A stretch of 64,000 nucleotides of DNA from Desmonostoc muscorum FACHB-395 (GCF_014698035.1 NZ_JACJSF010000031.1:1-64000); one strand, 5' to 3'. Shown: positions 17,220-27,079, counted from the stretch's first letter. The notes: a model not told the origin generated them from the letters alone. Translations and numbers: made by a program.

Positions 17220-18203
17220 CTATTTAGGGTTAGAACTACCAAAAGCCCTCATAGCTAAGTCTTGTGCTTGTTTTAATGCAGTTTGCAATTGAGCAGAGAT
17301 ACCTTCTATTTGCTCAGACTGTTTCTTAATTGTTTCTTCCAGAGATTGAATTTTTTGTTCATAACTCTGTTTGTTAGATTCCCATTCTCTCTCAAATAAA
17401 TCAGCCTCAATTTTAGCTTTTTGGCTTGTTTCTTTAATTGCTTCTTCTCTAGCTTTCTTAACGGCTTCTTCTAGTTCGTTAGGAAATGTAGTTACCTTTT
17501 GTTCATAGTCTGCAAACAGTGGTTGGCGTTCAGCGAATATCTTTTCTCGTTGTGCCCAATCTTTATCTTTCTTTTGAGAATTTTCTTGTATTTCCCTTTG
17601 TTGTTGGCGTTTTACCGCTTCGTAGCTATCTGTATTGAGTTTACGAGTAGTTTCTAACTTATATTGAGATTCTTCTTGTTCTTGCTGGCGCTCTTTGACT
17701 AAGAAATCGTTATACTCTTGGAGTTTTTCTTCATACTCTGCTTGCTCTTTTTGCCATTCTTTCCGCCTAATTGTAATTTCTTTTTCTAGTGCTTCCCTTT
17801 TGCTGATAGTATCTTGCTCTAGGGTTTTTAATTTTTCTTGGTGTTCTTGACTTAAAATGTCTAGAGTATCCGCTACAACTCTGATTTGTTGAAGCTCTTG
17901 TAAGCGTTGAGTTTCAATTTCTATAGCTCGGTTCAATTCATCTAACTTAGAATTTTCCTGAGCTAGTTTTTCAGATAACGCATTGAGAATACTGCCAAAC
18001 TCCAATTGTAAATCAGCTAAACCTTTGACGATACTATCAACCGTATATGCAGAAGCTGCTTGCAGAATTTCTTGACTTTTTGCCTTGTCTGCTTCCTCTT
18101 GTTTGGTTGCTATTTTAGATTCCAGCTTTTTTCTTTGGATAATAATTTGTTGAAATGCTTGCATTAGTTGTTGTTTGCTGTCCTTGACTCCAACTGTAGT
18201 CAT
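17220..18203 (-). CDS. Coiled-coil-rich protein (first of a paralogous pair)
   Basis: About 327 residues from the ATG at 18203 (MTTVGVKDSKQQLMQAFQQ), chosen because GGGAG lies nine bases upstream; the ORF extends a further 16 codons to 18251 without a good ribosome site. Almost the whole chain is predicted coiled coil, rich in Gln, Glu and Lys (KRQQQREIQENSQKKDKDWA). There is no transmembrane segment. It is homologous to the next gene (16087-17166) across the head, the LQLEFGSILNALSEKL block and the QTALKQAQDLAMRA tail. A cytoskeletal or scaffold role is plausible for such proteins in filamentous cyanobacteria but is not shown by the sequence itself. Confidence 0.8.
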   Translation of the reverse strand: MTTVGVKDSKQQLMQAFQQIIIQRKKLESKIATKQEEADKAKSQEILQAASAYTVDSIVKGLADLQLEFGSILNALSEKLAQENSKLDELNRAIEIETQRLQELQQIRVVADTLDILSQEHQEKLKTLEQDTISKREALEKEITIRRKEWQKEQAEYEEKLQEYNDFLVKERQQEQEESQYKLETTRKLNTDSYEAVKRQQQREIQENSQKKDKDWAQREKIFAERQPLFADYEQKVTTFPNELEEAVKKAREEAIKETSQKAKIEADLFEREWESNKQSYEQKIQSLEETIKKQSEQIEGISAQLQTALKQAQDLAMRAFGSSNPK

Positions 18204-18669
18204 CTTCCAACTCCCTTCAATAGGCAAATGATTTATTGGGTAGCAAGCCATACCAAGGACTACCCTATGCAGACATCAGAGTAGCCTTTAAATCAACATT
18301 TTTAACGCAGTGGAAATACTGAAATGATCGATATAGGACACTTATGTGGTACGAATTTTCCACAGTTATGTCCTGCTATTTTTCAGGTATAGTTTTCCCT
18401 TTGAGATTTGTTAGTACTTTTGTACTAAGATGAATATACCTAACCTCATCTCTTCTTGTCAAGATAATGCTTTATATAATTGCGCCACCCAACGAAGTAT
18501 TAAAAGCTGGCAATCATGGTGATTTAAGAGAATGATGTTGAATATATTACTTTTTGTAAAGAAAATCTAAAAGAATTAACCCTAGCACAAGCGCCGTCGC
18601 ACTAAGGCGAGATAATAAGTTTAATCATGCTAATTGATACAAGCACAGTCCCAGACTTTTGTGATATCA
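18204..18669. other. Divergent intergenic region between coiled-coil pair and sphR
   Basis: About 465 bases that must hold both divergent promoters. The sequence is AT-rich with no obvious repeat, hairpin or gene. In-frame TTG (18634) and GTG (18661) codons precede the ATG I chose for sphR at 18670. Confidence 0.5.
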
Positions 18670-19422
18670 ATGTATACCACTGAATCGACCAAATACTCTG
18701 CCAGAACGGAAATTGGACAAACCAGCCGTATTCTAGTAGTAGAAGATGAAGAATTAATCCAGGAAATGCTAGCTGTAGCCCTGGAAGAAGAAGGTTACGG
18801 GGTGATAACTGCACCCGATGGGCGATCTGCTATAGAGTATCTCAAAAGTTTTGAAACCAACTCAGGGGAAGTTCCCTTTGATTTGATCATTCTTGATTTG
18901 ATGCTGCCGCAAATCAATGGGCTAGATATATGCCGTTTGCTGCGTCATCAAGGAAACCCAGTACCGATTTTAATGCTCAGTGCTAAGGGTAGTGAAACTG
19001 ACCGCGTTCTGGGGTTAGAGGTGGGAGCAGATGACTACCTGACCAAACCTTTTAGTATGCGCGAGTTAGTGGCTCGTTGTCGCGCTTTACTCCGCCGCCA
19101 ACGCCTAAGTAATTTACCACAACTACCAGTATTAAAATTCAAAGATGTTACCTTGAATCCTCAAGAATGTCGGGTGCTGGTTCGTGGCCAAGAAGTGAGC
19201 CTTTCACCTAAAGAGTTCCGCTTGCTGGAATTGTTTATGAGTTACGCCCGGAGGGTATGGTCGCGGGAACAATTACTAGATCAGGTTTGGGGGCCAGATT
19301 TCGTTGGTGATAGTAAAACCGTAGACGTTCATATTCGCTGGTTGCGCGAAAAATTAGAGCAAGACCCCAGTCATCCGGAATATATTGTGACTGTACGAGG
19401 TTTTGGCTATAGGTTTGGATAA
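18670..19422 (+). CDS. sphR: OmpR/PhoB-family response regulator (SphR)
   Basis: About 250 residues from the ATG at 18670. The receiver domain starts at RILVVEDEE, with the phosphoacceptor Asp in LIILDLMLPQINGLD and the conserved Lys in YLTKPFSMREL. The C-terminal winged-helix DNA-binding domain ends RWLREKLEQDPSHPEYIVTV then GFGYRFG. The gene is followed at 54 bases by a histidine kinase and then by phoU. This matches the cyanobacterial phosphate-responsive SphR/SphS pair, homologous to PhoB/PhoR, which activates phosphate-uptake and phosphatase genes through PHO boxes. The symbol rests on context as well as domain type; a generic OmpR regulator is the alternative. The true start could be earlier, at TTG 18634. 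Confidence 0.83.
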   Translation: MYTTESTKYSARTEIGQTSRILVVEDEELIQEMLAVALEEEGYGVITAPDGRSAIEYLKSFETNSGEVPFDLIILDLMLPQINGLDICRLLRHQGNPVPILMLSAKGSETDRVLGLEVGADDYLTKPFSMRELVARCRALLRRQRLSNLPQLPVLKFKDVTLNPQECRVLVRGQEVSLSPKEFRLLELFMSYARRVWSREQLLDQVWGPDFVGDSKTVDVHIRWLREKLEQDPSHPEYIVTVRGFGYRFG

Positions 19423-19475
19423 TTAGTTTAGATAGTTGTTAGTTTTTAGTAGTCACCAACAAACTAACAACTCAA

Positions 19476-20795
19476 ATGCTTTTATTGGGATTTTTTCTGG
19501 GTTTAGCAGTAGGCATTGGGTTTTGGATTTGGCAACAGGTTCAACTTAACCGCTACCTGGGGCGCTTATTCCGACCGTTAACCTCGCATTCTGACAAGAA
19601 GGGACTGCTGCTGATTCCTGGGTTATGGCAGGAAATAGCGATGGTGAAACAGCAACGGCAAGATTTGCAGCAATCATTGCAAACTTACCAAGACTTGCTA
19701 GATTTTGCACCAGTGGGATATTTGCAGGTAGATGAGGAAAATCAGCTGCTGTGGTGTAATCGGCAGGCGCAGGAAATTTTGTATCTGCAAAGGTGGCAAC
19801 CAGAAGAAATACGCTTACTACTAGAGTTAGTACGGTCTTACGAACTTGACCATTTAATTGAGCAAACTCGCGATCGCCAAAAACCACAGACGGGAGAATG
19901 GATTTTTCATCCATCTTTTGATGATGCGGCAGAAATGTCAACAATCAAATCTCTGGCTTTGCGGGCATCTAGTTTGCCTTTACCTAATGGACAAGTAGGA
20001 GTATTTTTAGAAAATCGTCAACCCCTATTAGACATAAATCAAGTACGCGATCGCTCTTTTTCTGATTTAGCCCACGAACTTAGAACGCCCTTGACTTCGA
20101 TTCGCTTGGTGGTGGAAACTTTACAAATCCGCTTGGAACCACCTCTAAATCGCTGGGTTAACCGTTTGATGCAGGAAGTTGATCGGCTGATTAATCTAGT
20201 GCAAAGCTGGTTAGACTTGACCCAAATGGAAGCAAACCCAACCATGCAATTGCAAGCCAAAGCTGTAGAATTGCGATCGCTAATTACATCTGTTTGGGAA
20301 ACACTAGAACCCTTAGCACAGCGCCAACATCTATCTATTTCTTATTCTGGCCCAGAAAATCTTTGGATTAAAGCAGATCAAGCCCGGATTTTTCAAGTTT
20401 TTCTCAACTTGCTAGACAACAGTATAAAATACAGCCCTCCTTCTACAAGTATTCGGGTTGAAGCAAAAATCTTATCAACAAAAGATTATGATGCTACTTC
20501 TCCAATTCTAGAAATAAATCTTATTGATTCTGGAGTCGGGTTTTCTGAGGCAGATTTACCACACGTTTTTGAGCGATTTTATCGAGGAGATAAGGCGCGA
20601 ACCCATTCCCCACAAGATAGTAACTCCATCGGGGCGATCGTTGGCAATGGATTAGGATTAGCGATCGTTGAGCAAATTCTGATCGCCCACGGTGGCTCAA
20701 TCAAAGCTATGAACCATCCAGAAACCGGTGGTGCGTGGATGCAACTTCAATTTCCTGAAGTTATGGCAAACTCCTTAAGCCAAGACTATAGTTAG
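19476..20795 (+). CDS. sphS: Phosphate-sensing histidine kinase (SphS)
   Basis: A 439-residue protein. One N-terminal hydrophobic segment (about 1-22, MLLLGFFLGLAVGIGFWIW) is followed by a PAS domain (about 68-170, LLDFAPVGYLQVDEENQLLW). The HisKA H-box is SFSDLAHELRTPLTSIRLV and the HATPase_c domain has LLDNSIKYSPP, IDSGVGFS and GNGLGLAIV. This is the SphS/PhoR layout: a membrane-tethered PAS kinase without a large periplasmic sensor, expected to sense phosphate through the Pst transporter and PhoU. It lies between sphR and phoU on the same strand. Confidence 0.85.
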   Translation: MLLLGFFLGLAVGIGFWIWQQVQLNRYLGRLFRPLTSHSDKKGLLLIPGLWQEIAMVKQQRQDLQQSLQTYQDLLDFAPVGYLQVDEENQLLWCNRQAQEILYLQRWQPEEIRLLLELVRSYELDHLIEQTRDRQKPQTGEWIFHPSFDDAAEMSTIKSLALRASSLPLPNGQVGVFLENRQPLLDINQVRDRSFSDLAHELRTPLTSIRLVVETLQIRLEPPLNRWVNRLMQEVDRLINLVQSWLDLTQMEANPTMQLQAKAVELRSLITSVWETLEPLAQRQHLSISYSGPENLWIKADQARIFQVFLNLLDNSIKYSPPSTSIRVEAKILSTKDYDATSPILEINLIDSGVGFSEADLPHVFERFYRGDKARTHSPQDSNSIGAIVGNGLGLAIVEQILIAHGGSIKAMNHPETGGAWMQLQFPEVMANSLSQDYS

Positions 20796-20823
20796 TAATA
20801 TCTTCACCTTTAAGACAACAAGT

Positions 20824-21492
20824 GTGAAAGCTGTCCATTATGGTTCCAATCCTCAAAGACCCGAACTAGCACGCGCCATTAGGCGCTTAGAACGGGACGT
20901 ATTACGCATGGGTGCTTTGGTAGAACAATCGTTTCGCCTCAGCCACCAAGCGTTATTTGCTCGTAACTTAACAGCAGCAGAGCAACTTCCTCTATTAGAT
21001 AAAAAGATTGATCGCTTTTATCGTCAAATCGAATCAGACTGTACGGCGATTATGACGCTGAAAGCGCCTACGGCTCAAGATTTGCGCTGCTTGAGTGCCT
21101 TTATGCAACTGGTGCGAGACTTAGAGCGCATTGGCGATTATGCTGAAGATTTAGCTGAGATTGCGATTAAAATTTTTCCTTATGCGCCTCATACGTGTTT
21201 ATCTGAAATTGAAGCCATGTCCCTTCACGCGCAGGCGATGCTAGCAACTAGCTTGAAGGCTTTGGGAGATTTCGATGAAGGCGGTGGTCGCCGTTTAAAG
21301 CACCTAGATGATACTGTAGACGATGCTTACGATCGCGTTTATCAAACTTTAGCCCAACAACGGGATGTACCTGGTGTAGTCGAGCCAATTGTGCTGCTAG
21401 CACTGGCAATTCGTTGTCTGGAACGGATGGCAGATCATGCAACTAATATCGGTCAGAGGGTAGCATATATTGTCACTGGTCAACGCTCTTAA
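20824..21492 (+). CDS. phoU: Phosphate signalling complex protein PhoU
   Basis: A 222-residue all-helical protein with the two PhoU helical repeats: RRLERDVLRMGALVEQSF, then LMQLVRDLERIGDYAEDLAEI-type and LAIRCLERMADHATNIGQR motifs, whose acidic residues bind metal clusters. PhoU links the PstSCAB transporter to the PhoR/SphS kinase and represses the Pho response when phosphate is plentiful. The start is a GTG at 20824, 28 bases after sphS, so the three genes are probably co-transcribed. The length matches the family. Confidence 0.9.
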   Translation: MKAVHYGSNPQRPELARAIRRLERDVLRMGALVEQSFRLSHQALFARNLTAAEQLPLLDKKIDRFYRQIESDCTAIMTLKAPTAQDLRCLSAFMQLVRDLERIGDYAEDLAEIAIKIFPYAPHTCLSEIEAMSLHAQAMLATSLKALGDFDEGGGRRLKHLDDTVDDAYDRVYQTLAQQRDVPGVVEPIVLLALAIRCLERMADHATNIGQRVAYIVTGQRS

Positions 21493-21995
21493 TTGACAGT
21501 TCATGAGTCAACAGCCTAAAGTCACTCCCTCTAGCTCCCCAATAAATGGGGTGGATCTTGATTTTAGCTCCCCTCTTTTTAAGACTATCCATTACCCGGA
21601 TCTGTCTTAACATTTGCGATAGCGATCGCTTTTGTTTTTCTAACCCTGATTAGTTAGTCGTTAATTCTCAATAAAAAGGCAGTATTAGCAAGAATATTAA
21701 GCGTGAATTTGTCAAATATGCCTAATCCCTAAGTCTCTTAGATGTTTACAAAAGAAGGATTAAAAGATTGTAAATAAAGATGTGAGTAACGAGTTTAGTG
21801 CTATTTTAGCCTACAACGATTTGGCATAATAAGTAGTGAAGAACGATAAAATGTTGGGCTTTTATAGTTGGCAAATTATAGGCATTAAATAAATTTTAAT
21901 TATTACCATTAAAATTAGCGAGAAGAATCATAAATATATATGAGCAGTTAGAAAAAATATTTACTAGTTTAATTATAAAAATAGTAGCTTTTGAT
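21493..21995. other. Gene-free convergent region after phoU
   Basis: About 500 bases between convergent genes. The composition falls sharply to AT-rich toward 21900, matching the AT-rich glycosyltransferase gene that follows. The stretch contains a HIP1 site near 21623. No gene or strong terminator hairpin is evident. Confidence 0.45.
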
Positions 21996-23438
21996 TCAGT
22001 TTTTCAGTGGCTTTTTTAGAGCTTGGATATCACGTACAAGCCAAAATATAATTACTGCTAAGGTTGGTACAACCGTTAAAAAATCGTACAGTCGGATACC
22101 TCGTAATAGATAGTAAAAAACAGTACTGCTAAGACAGAAGACGATGCTAGTAATCACGAATCTTTTTGAATTAGAATCTATGTTTAAAGCTACGACTGCC
22201 AACAGCACAGAGGAATACCAAGAGCAATACCAAGGAGCAGCAAACAAAAATAATATTAAGGTAATCCATCCTATATTTGTACTAAAACTAGTTGTAGAAT
22301 ATGTTTTTTTCAAATATGGTTTTACCAGAATAATTAAATAAGAAATTACAAATATAGAAAAGATTATAGGTTTAAATCTTGAGAATACAGTTGCTTGTAA
22401 AGTTATAGGAAGGTTTAGTATTTTTATACTTAGTAAATTCTTAATCAAAGAATATAATGAACCACCTACTCTGTCTTTAACGCCAGGATTGAAAAGGCTT
22501 GTCCAAGCATCGACTGAAGGTAAAGCTATCAGAGAAGTTGCAAAAATTATAGCTACAGAGATAAAAATGGCACTAAATAAAATTTTCCAACGCTGTTGCT
22601 TAATCAAATAAACAAAAATTAGAGGCAGCCAAACAATTGGTAATGTTTTAATTAGAAAACCAATCCACGCTATAACAATCGCAGCTAGATAATTATAGTT
22701 TTTAAGAAATATTATTAGAATAATTAAAATGGTAGAAATTAAGACATCTATATGAGCATTTGTAACCTGCTCATATAGAAGTAATGGGCTAACTAAATAT
22801 GCAGTTGTTACATTAACTTTATAAGGATAGTTTTTTAAATGCCCCCAAATTAAGTAACTATTTAATATATGGAATAAAAGACAGATTAATTTAAATACAT
22901 AAATTCCTAAACTAGGAGTAATTGCAACGAAAAAAGCAGAAAACATAAAAAATAGTTGAGATATAGGCCCATAAGTAGAAGTCTGTTTCCAAGCAAGAAA
23001 TGGAGACAATTCTGAGGTAAATGTGCTTGCAGGATTCAGAAAAGGGTTAACTCCATTTAAATACATCAAACCATAATGTATATACAAATTGATATCAGTA
23101 GTTATTGGATAACTTGCAAAGGCAATTAACAGAAAAAATGAACTATTTTTTAAAATTTTTATAAAGGTTATATCTTTTTCCTTATTCTTGTTTATTATTA
23201 GCCACACAACATATATAATAGTTAAAAAGAGGAGTTCTATGCCTGTTCTTATTTGGTCAAAATGGTTGGGAAAATCAGGTAAATATCGACCTGTAGAATT
23301 ACCTAAAGCATCAAGATGAAAAGAATAAGCTCTAATTGCTAATTCTCCACATAATATTAATGACAAAATTATGGCTGAACCTAATAATATTTGGTTTTTC
23401 TTACTGTTAGATAAATTGTTTGCATTTAGCATAAGCAT
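21996..23438 (-). CDS. Polytopic membrane protein, GT-C-like glycosyltransferase
   Basis: A 480-residue protein with about eleven hydrophobic helices. The first loop carries FPNHFDQIRTGIE. A later loop has YHYGLMYLNGVNPFLNPASTF-like sequence (IHYGLMYLNGVNPF) followed by TSTYGPISQLFF, the pattern of GT-C/GT87 mannosyltransferase-like proteins in which a YxxGxNPF and YGP motif lies in the first periplasmic loops. These enzymes use polyprenyl-phosphate sugars as donors. The plus-strand gene at 24385 encodes a polyprenyl-phosphate sugar synthase, so the two may act together in envelope polysaccharide synthesis. The gene is distinctly AT-rich compared with its neighbours, hinting at a different history. 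The exact donor and product are unknown. Confidence 0.65.
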   Translation of the reverse strand: MLMLNANNLSNSKKNQILLGSAIILSLILCGELAIRAYSFHLDALGNSTGRYLPDFPNHFDQIRTGIELLFLTIIYVVWLIINKNKEKDITFIKILKNSSFFLLIAFASYPITTDINLYIHYGLMYLNGVNPFLNPASTFTSELSPFLAWKQTSTYGPISQLFFMFSAFFVAITPSLGIYVFKLICLLFHILNSYLIWGHLKNYPYKVNVTTAYLVSPLLLYEQVTNAHIDVLISTILIILIIFLKNYNYLAAIVIAWIGFLIKTLPIVWLPLIFVYLIKQQRWKILFSAIFISVAIIFATSLIALPSVDAWTSLFNPGVKDRVGGSLYSLIKNLLSIKILNLPITLQATVFSRFKPIIFSIFVISYLIILVKPYLKKTYSTTSFSTNIGWITLILFLFAAPWYCSWYSSVLLAVVALNIDSNSKRFVITSIVFCLSSTVFYYLLRGIRLYDFLTVVPTLAVIIFWLVRDIQALKKPLKN

Positions 23439-24384
23439 AAATAATTAATCCTTCATTAACAATATAGAATGGTTTAATACCAAGGCAAGCACATATTTTG
23501 AATGAGAAATCCCTAATCTAAATAGAGACCTAAATAATCCCATTCAGTACCACTTATTGCTAATAACTTAAGCCTTCGCTATTTAGTCTGTAGAACTCAA
23601 CAAAACCATAAATTCCTATTCTATTTTGTCAATAAAATTTGAGATGTGCTTACCCTGAGTTTAATACAGATATTAAATCCAAAATTCAAATGAAGCTAGG
23701 TGTTGACCTTACTAGTCTTAAACAGTTCAAGTTCCAATCCAATTTTGAAATTGAATAATTTTATACAATTGAATGTATCTTACGCAAGAGTACTATAAAG
23801 TTATTTAGGAAAACTGAACATCTTCAATTATTACTCGCTCGCAAAACTCAAAAAACAATATAGCAATTAATACAGCAATCCTAAATCATTCGTGAGATGT
23901 ATAGTAATTTTAAACCATTTCTGATAAAATTCAATACTGAAAAAGCAACTAAAGTCATGTTTGCGACTAAGTACAGGGTATGTCATGTGGATAGAATCAA
24001 TAACAAAGTTTATTGAAAACAGCCAAGATAATGGTGACATTAAACGAACAAATGCAGTTAATATGCCACTCTGTGGATACAGTCATGAAGCAATAATGCC
24101 AATACTATGTTTCATCAGTAAATGGAAAAAATCATTTTTTCAAAGGGTAACTGAAGGTTTAAAGCTTACACATAAAGGAAGTTATGGACTTCTGAATATA
24201 TAAAACGTGCAGAGATAATAGACAAGGGTTTTAAACCCACCTCCGTTCAGAAAGCAGGAGGCAGATGTCAAACTTTTCAGAACATCTCAATGTAACAAAA
24301 AACTTTGGCTAACCAGGTTCAGTCAATAAAGCGCGCAGATGTTCGACTCTATTTCCTTTAGTCTTTACAGATAAATGTGAAATT
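23439..24384. other. Long gene-poor region
   Basis: About 945 bases between divergent glycosyltransferase genes, AT-rich throughout. An 80-codon plus-strand ORF at 23961-24203 (TTG start) has no recognisable domain and I do not call it. Near 24229-24267 a GGGTTTTAAACCC palindrome is followed by a CCTCC/GGAGG hairpin, which may be a structured leader. Confidence 0.4.
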
Positions 24385-25632
24385 ATGAAGACAAACTCAT
24401 CCAACTCGCTGTTAGCAGTACCAACGGGCCCACTAAAGATTTCAGAGTTGCCCCCTAATAATGTGGGTATAACTGGTGAATCTATCCATTTATCTCTAGT
24501 AATTCCTACTTATAAAGAGCGTGACAACATCCAAAATGTGGTCAGTATATTGAGTCAGTTACTGGATGAATCAATTCCAGGAAAATATGAACTAATTGTG
24601 GTAGACGATGATAGCCCAGACCGAACTTGGGAAATAGCACAATCTCTGACAACAGAATACCCTCAGTTGCGGGTGATGCGACGAGAACAAGAACGGGGGC
24701 TATCTTCGGCAGTGATTCGTGGGTGGCAAGCAGCTACGGGAAGTGTGTTAGGGGTAATTGATGGAGATTTGCAGCATCCGCCAGAGGTGCTAATGCAACT
24801 GTTGCGTAGTGTTGAGCAGGGAGCGGATTTGGCAGTAGCTAGTCGTCATGTTGAAGGAGGGGGTGTTAGTAGCTGGAGTGTTGTCAGACGTTTATTGTCT
24901 CGTGGCGCTCAATTATTAGGCTTGGTTATTTTGCCGGGAGTACTGGGCAGAGTTTCTGACCCGATGAGTGGTTATTTTATGGTGCGTCGAAGTGCGATCG
25001 CTAATGCAACACTCAATCCAGTGGGATACAAAATTCTCTTAGAAGTAATCGGTCGGGGAAAGGTAGATGAAGTTGCCGAAGTTGGATATGTATTTTGTGA
25101 ACGCAAAGAGGGTGAAAGCAAAGTTACATGGAAACAATACATAGATTACATTCACCATTTAGTAAGATTACGGCTAACTGGAGGTAATAAAAAACAAAAA
25201 CTTACTCAACAAACGGGTTTCCCCATTGGCCGATTTATCCGCTTTGGCTTAGTAGGACTGAGTGGGGTATTTGTGGATATGACAATTCTTTATTTACTCA
25301 GCGATCCCACTACCTTGGCTTGGCCTCTAACACGCAGCAAAATTATGGCTGGTGAAATTGCGATTTTAAATAATTTTTTGTGGAATGACGCTTGGACATT
25401 TGCTGATGTCAGCGCCAGACAGCAAGAATGGCATCAACGCCTGAAGCGGTTTTTGAAGTTCAACGCCATTTGCCTTGCTGGCTTAGTATTGAATGTACTG
25501 GTATTAAATTTGGTATTCAATTTTCTTATTCCTAACCGTTATATTGCCAACTTTATTGCGATCGCAGTTGCTACTATCTGGAATTTCTGGATTAATTTGA
25601 AACTTAGCTGGCGTGTCACCGAAGTGAAATAA
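24385..25632 (+). CDS. Polyprenyl-phosphate sugar synthase fused to GtrA-like flippase domain
   Basis: A 415-residue protein. Residues about 32-235 form a GT2 domain of the dolichol-phosphate-mannose synthase type (SLVIPTYKERDNIQ, VVDDDSPDRTWE, VIDGDLQHPPE, DPMSGYFMV). Residues about 270-410 form a GtrA-like domain with four membrane helices (GRFIRFGLVGLSGVFVD, LNNFLWNDAWTF). GT2 transfers a sugar from a nucleotide donor to polyprenyl phosphate, and GtrA is thought to help flip the product across the membrane. Fused forms are known in bacteria and archaea. It lies divergent from a GT-C-like gene that could use the flipped donor. The ATG at 24385 suits the conserved start of the GT2 domain. 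Confidence 0.88.
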   Translation: MKTNSSNSLLAVPTGPLKISELPPNNVGITGESIHLSLVIPTYKERDNIQNVVSILSQLLDESIPGKYELIVVDDDSPDRTWEIAQSLTTEYPQLRVMRREQERGLSSAVIRGWQAATGSVLGVIDGDLQHPPEVLMQLLRSVEQGADLAVASRHVEGGGVSSWSVVRRLLSRGAQLLGLVILPGVLGRVSDPMSGYFMVRRSAIANATLNPVGYKILLEVIGRGKVDEVAEVGYVFCERKEGESKVTWKQYIDYIHHLVRLRLTGGNKKQKLTQQTGFPIGRFIRFGLVGLSGVFVDMTILYLLSDPTTLAWPLTRSKIMAGEIAILNNFLWNDAWTFADVSARQQEWHQRLKRFLKFNAICLAGLVLNVLVLNLVFNFLIPNRYIANFIAIAVATIWNFWINLKLSWRVTEVK

Positions 25633-26317
25633 TCACAACGAGATTTTGATTTTTACCTTTAGAACGAACTAAAATTTCAGGATAAAGGTAATTTTATAGT
25701 AAAAAAGGATACTTAGTAGCTAAGGTCATCCCTTTTTGGCTTGTCAAAAGGTGAAAATTGCACGCTTGTATATTGAAAGAGTGTAGTAGACCTAATTTAC
25801 GCTGGTTCTAAGAAACTTGATGAGGGATTTTCTTACTATTCTTCCCACTGCATAGCCTAAACCCAAGCGTATTGGCTTATGAAAACGGGAAATTAGAAAT
25901 CTTTTCCCTCCCCAATACATACCTACGGTGTATACATAAGTCTTAAAGACTTAGCTTAATGCGGTTTCGCTCGTTCCCATACGGAGTATGGGAACGAACG
26001 AAACCCACCTTTTTCGGTTGAAAACTTGCTCAATAAAAATAATTTAACTAAATATTTTACTAAAAGCTTACCTATTCTTAAACTTGCACAACTAAAGTAA
26101 CAGACAAACACCTGACAAAAATTAGTATCTATCTAACTCATAGATACCTAAAACAAGAAGTTGTTTCAATGAAAAGATTTTGAGTTAGTCTCTAGCCCTC
26201 ACAAGTAAAAATACACATAATTTAGATACACAGGTGGATTTTGTTTTATACAAATCATTAGAGTTTCTTAATCATTTTAAATATCGAGATTGCCTGATAA
26301 TTATGTAGTTACTGTTA
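25633..26317. other. Gene-free region with a strong hairpin
   Basis: About 685 bases between same-strand genes. Its notable features are a small palindrome around AAGTCTTAAAGACTT near 25938-25952 and the 43-base hairpin at 25963-26005. The rest is AT-rich and likely contains the promoter of the Crp-type regulator. Confidence 0.5.
25963..26005. repeat. Near-perfect 20 bp inverted repeat
   Basis: The left arm GGTTTCGCTCGTTCCCATAC and right arm GTATGGGAACGAACGAAACC pair at 19 of 20 positions around a three-base loop. It lies 330 bases after the glycosyltransferase stop and has no T run directly after it, so it may be a dispersed palindrome or an RNA hairpin rather than a standard terminator. 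Confidence 0.85.
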
Positions 26318-26947
26318 ATGATATATTCCACAACTCCTACTTCAAACTCTTCTGTCGTGTCAAATAGCTCTGCTTTCGGCGGACAATTACCCCAGCAGAT
26401 ATTTACCCGTAGGGAAGTAATTCCACTTCAAAATGACGTACTTTGGCGTATTGAATACGGTGCAGTTCGTACCTTAACGTGGAGTGAAGATGGAACATTC
26501 ATCACTCTTGGTTATTGGGGATTAGGGGATCTGATTGGCTATCCTTTATCTAGGGTCAAGCCCTACCAAATTGAATGTCTCACAGGCGTGGAAGTAAGCA
26601 TTGTACCGCCTCATTTATGGCATCAAGATATTAATGCTTTGTTGTCCCATATTCAACAGGCAGAGGATCTACTAAGTATTGTGCATCGAAAACCAATTTC
26701 GCTACGCTTATGGCAATTTTTGGTGTGGTTAAGTGAAAAATTTGGACGTGATGTAGATAAGGGAAAACTAATTGATTTAAATGTTACCCATCAAGATATT
26801 GCTGAAGTATTAAATACCACGCGAGTAACAGTTACCCGCCTCTTACAGCAATTGGAGGAAGAAGGAACAGTTATACGTCACAAACGCCGCATTATTTTGC
26901 GTTTACCAAATAAACTAATTAAAAATTATGGTTCAGCAGTATGTTAG
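26318..26947 (+). CDS. Crp/Fnr-family transcriptional regulator
   Basis: A 209-residue protein. The N-terminal cyclic-nucleotide-binding-like beta roll includes ITLGYWGLGDLIGYPLS, but I do not see the full cAMP-binding signature, so the ligand is unclear. The C-terminal HTH is HQDIAEVLNTTRVTVTRLLQQLEEEGTV, the usual Crp/NtcA recognition-helix pattern. The effector domain is shorter than in Crp. It lies about 130 bases upstream of the SLH porin gene on the same strand and could regulate it, but the distance and the porin's own upstream sequence also allow independent control. Confidence 0.85.
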   Translation: MIYSTTPTSNSSVVSNSSAFGGQLPQQIFTRREVIPLQNDVLWRIEYGAVRTLTWSEDGTFITLGYWGLGDLIGYPLSRVKPYQIECLTGVEVSIVPPHLWHQDINALLSHIQQAEDLLSIVHRKPISLRLWQFLVWLSEKFGRDVDKGKLIDLNVTHQDIAEVLNTTRVTVTRLLQQLEEEGTVIRHKRRIILRLPNKLIKNYGSAVC

Positions 26948-27079
26948 CTGAATTGCTTGTAAAATTCACAGAGTTTAATGTATAATCGTGTCTGTGATTG
27001 TGTGTGGAATTCCCGAAAGTAAAGTGTTATAAGCATTTTACAGTGGTCGGGTTACTTAGGTGTGAGTGAGAGTATAAAC

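Noticed and set aside
23961..24203. 80-codon plus-strand ORF in the AT-rich gap
   Set aside because: TTG start, no ribosome site, no recognisable domain and no supporting context.
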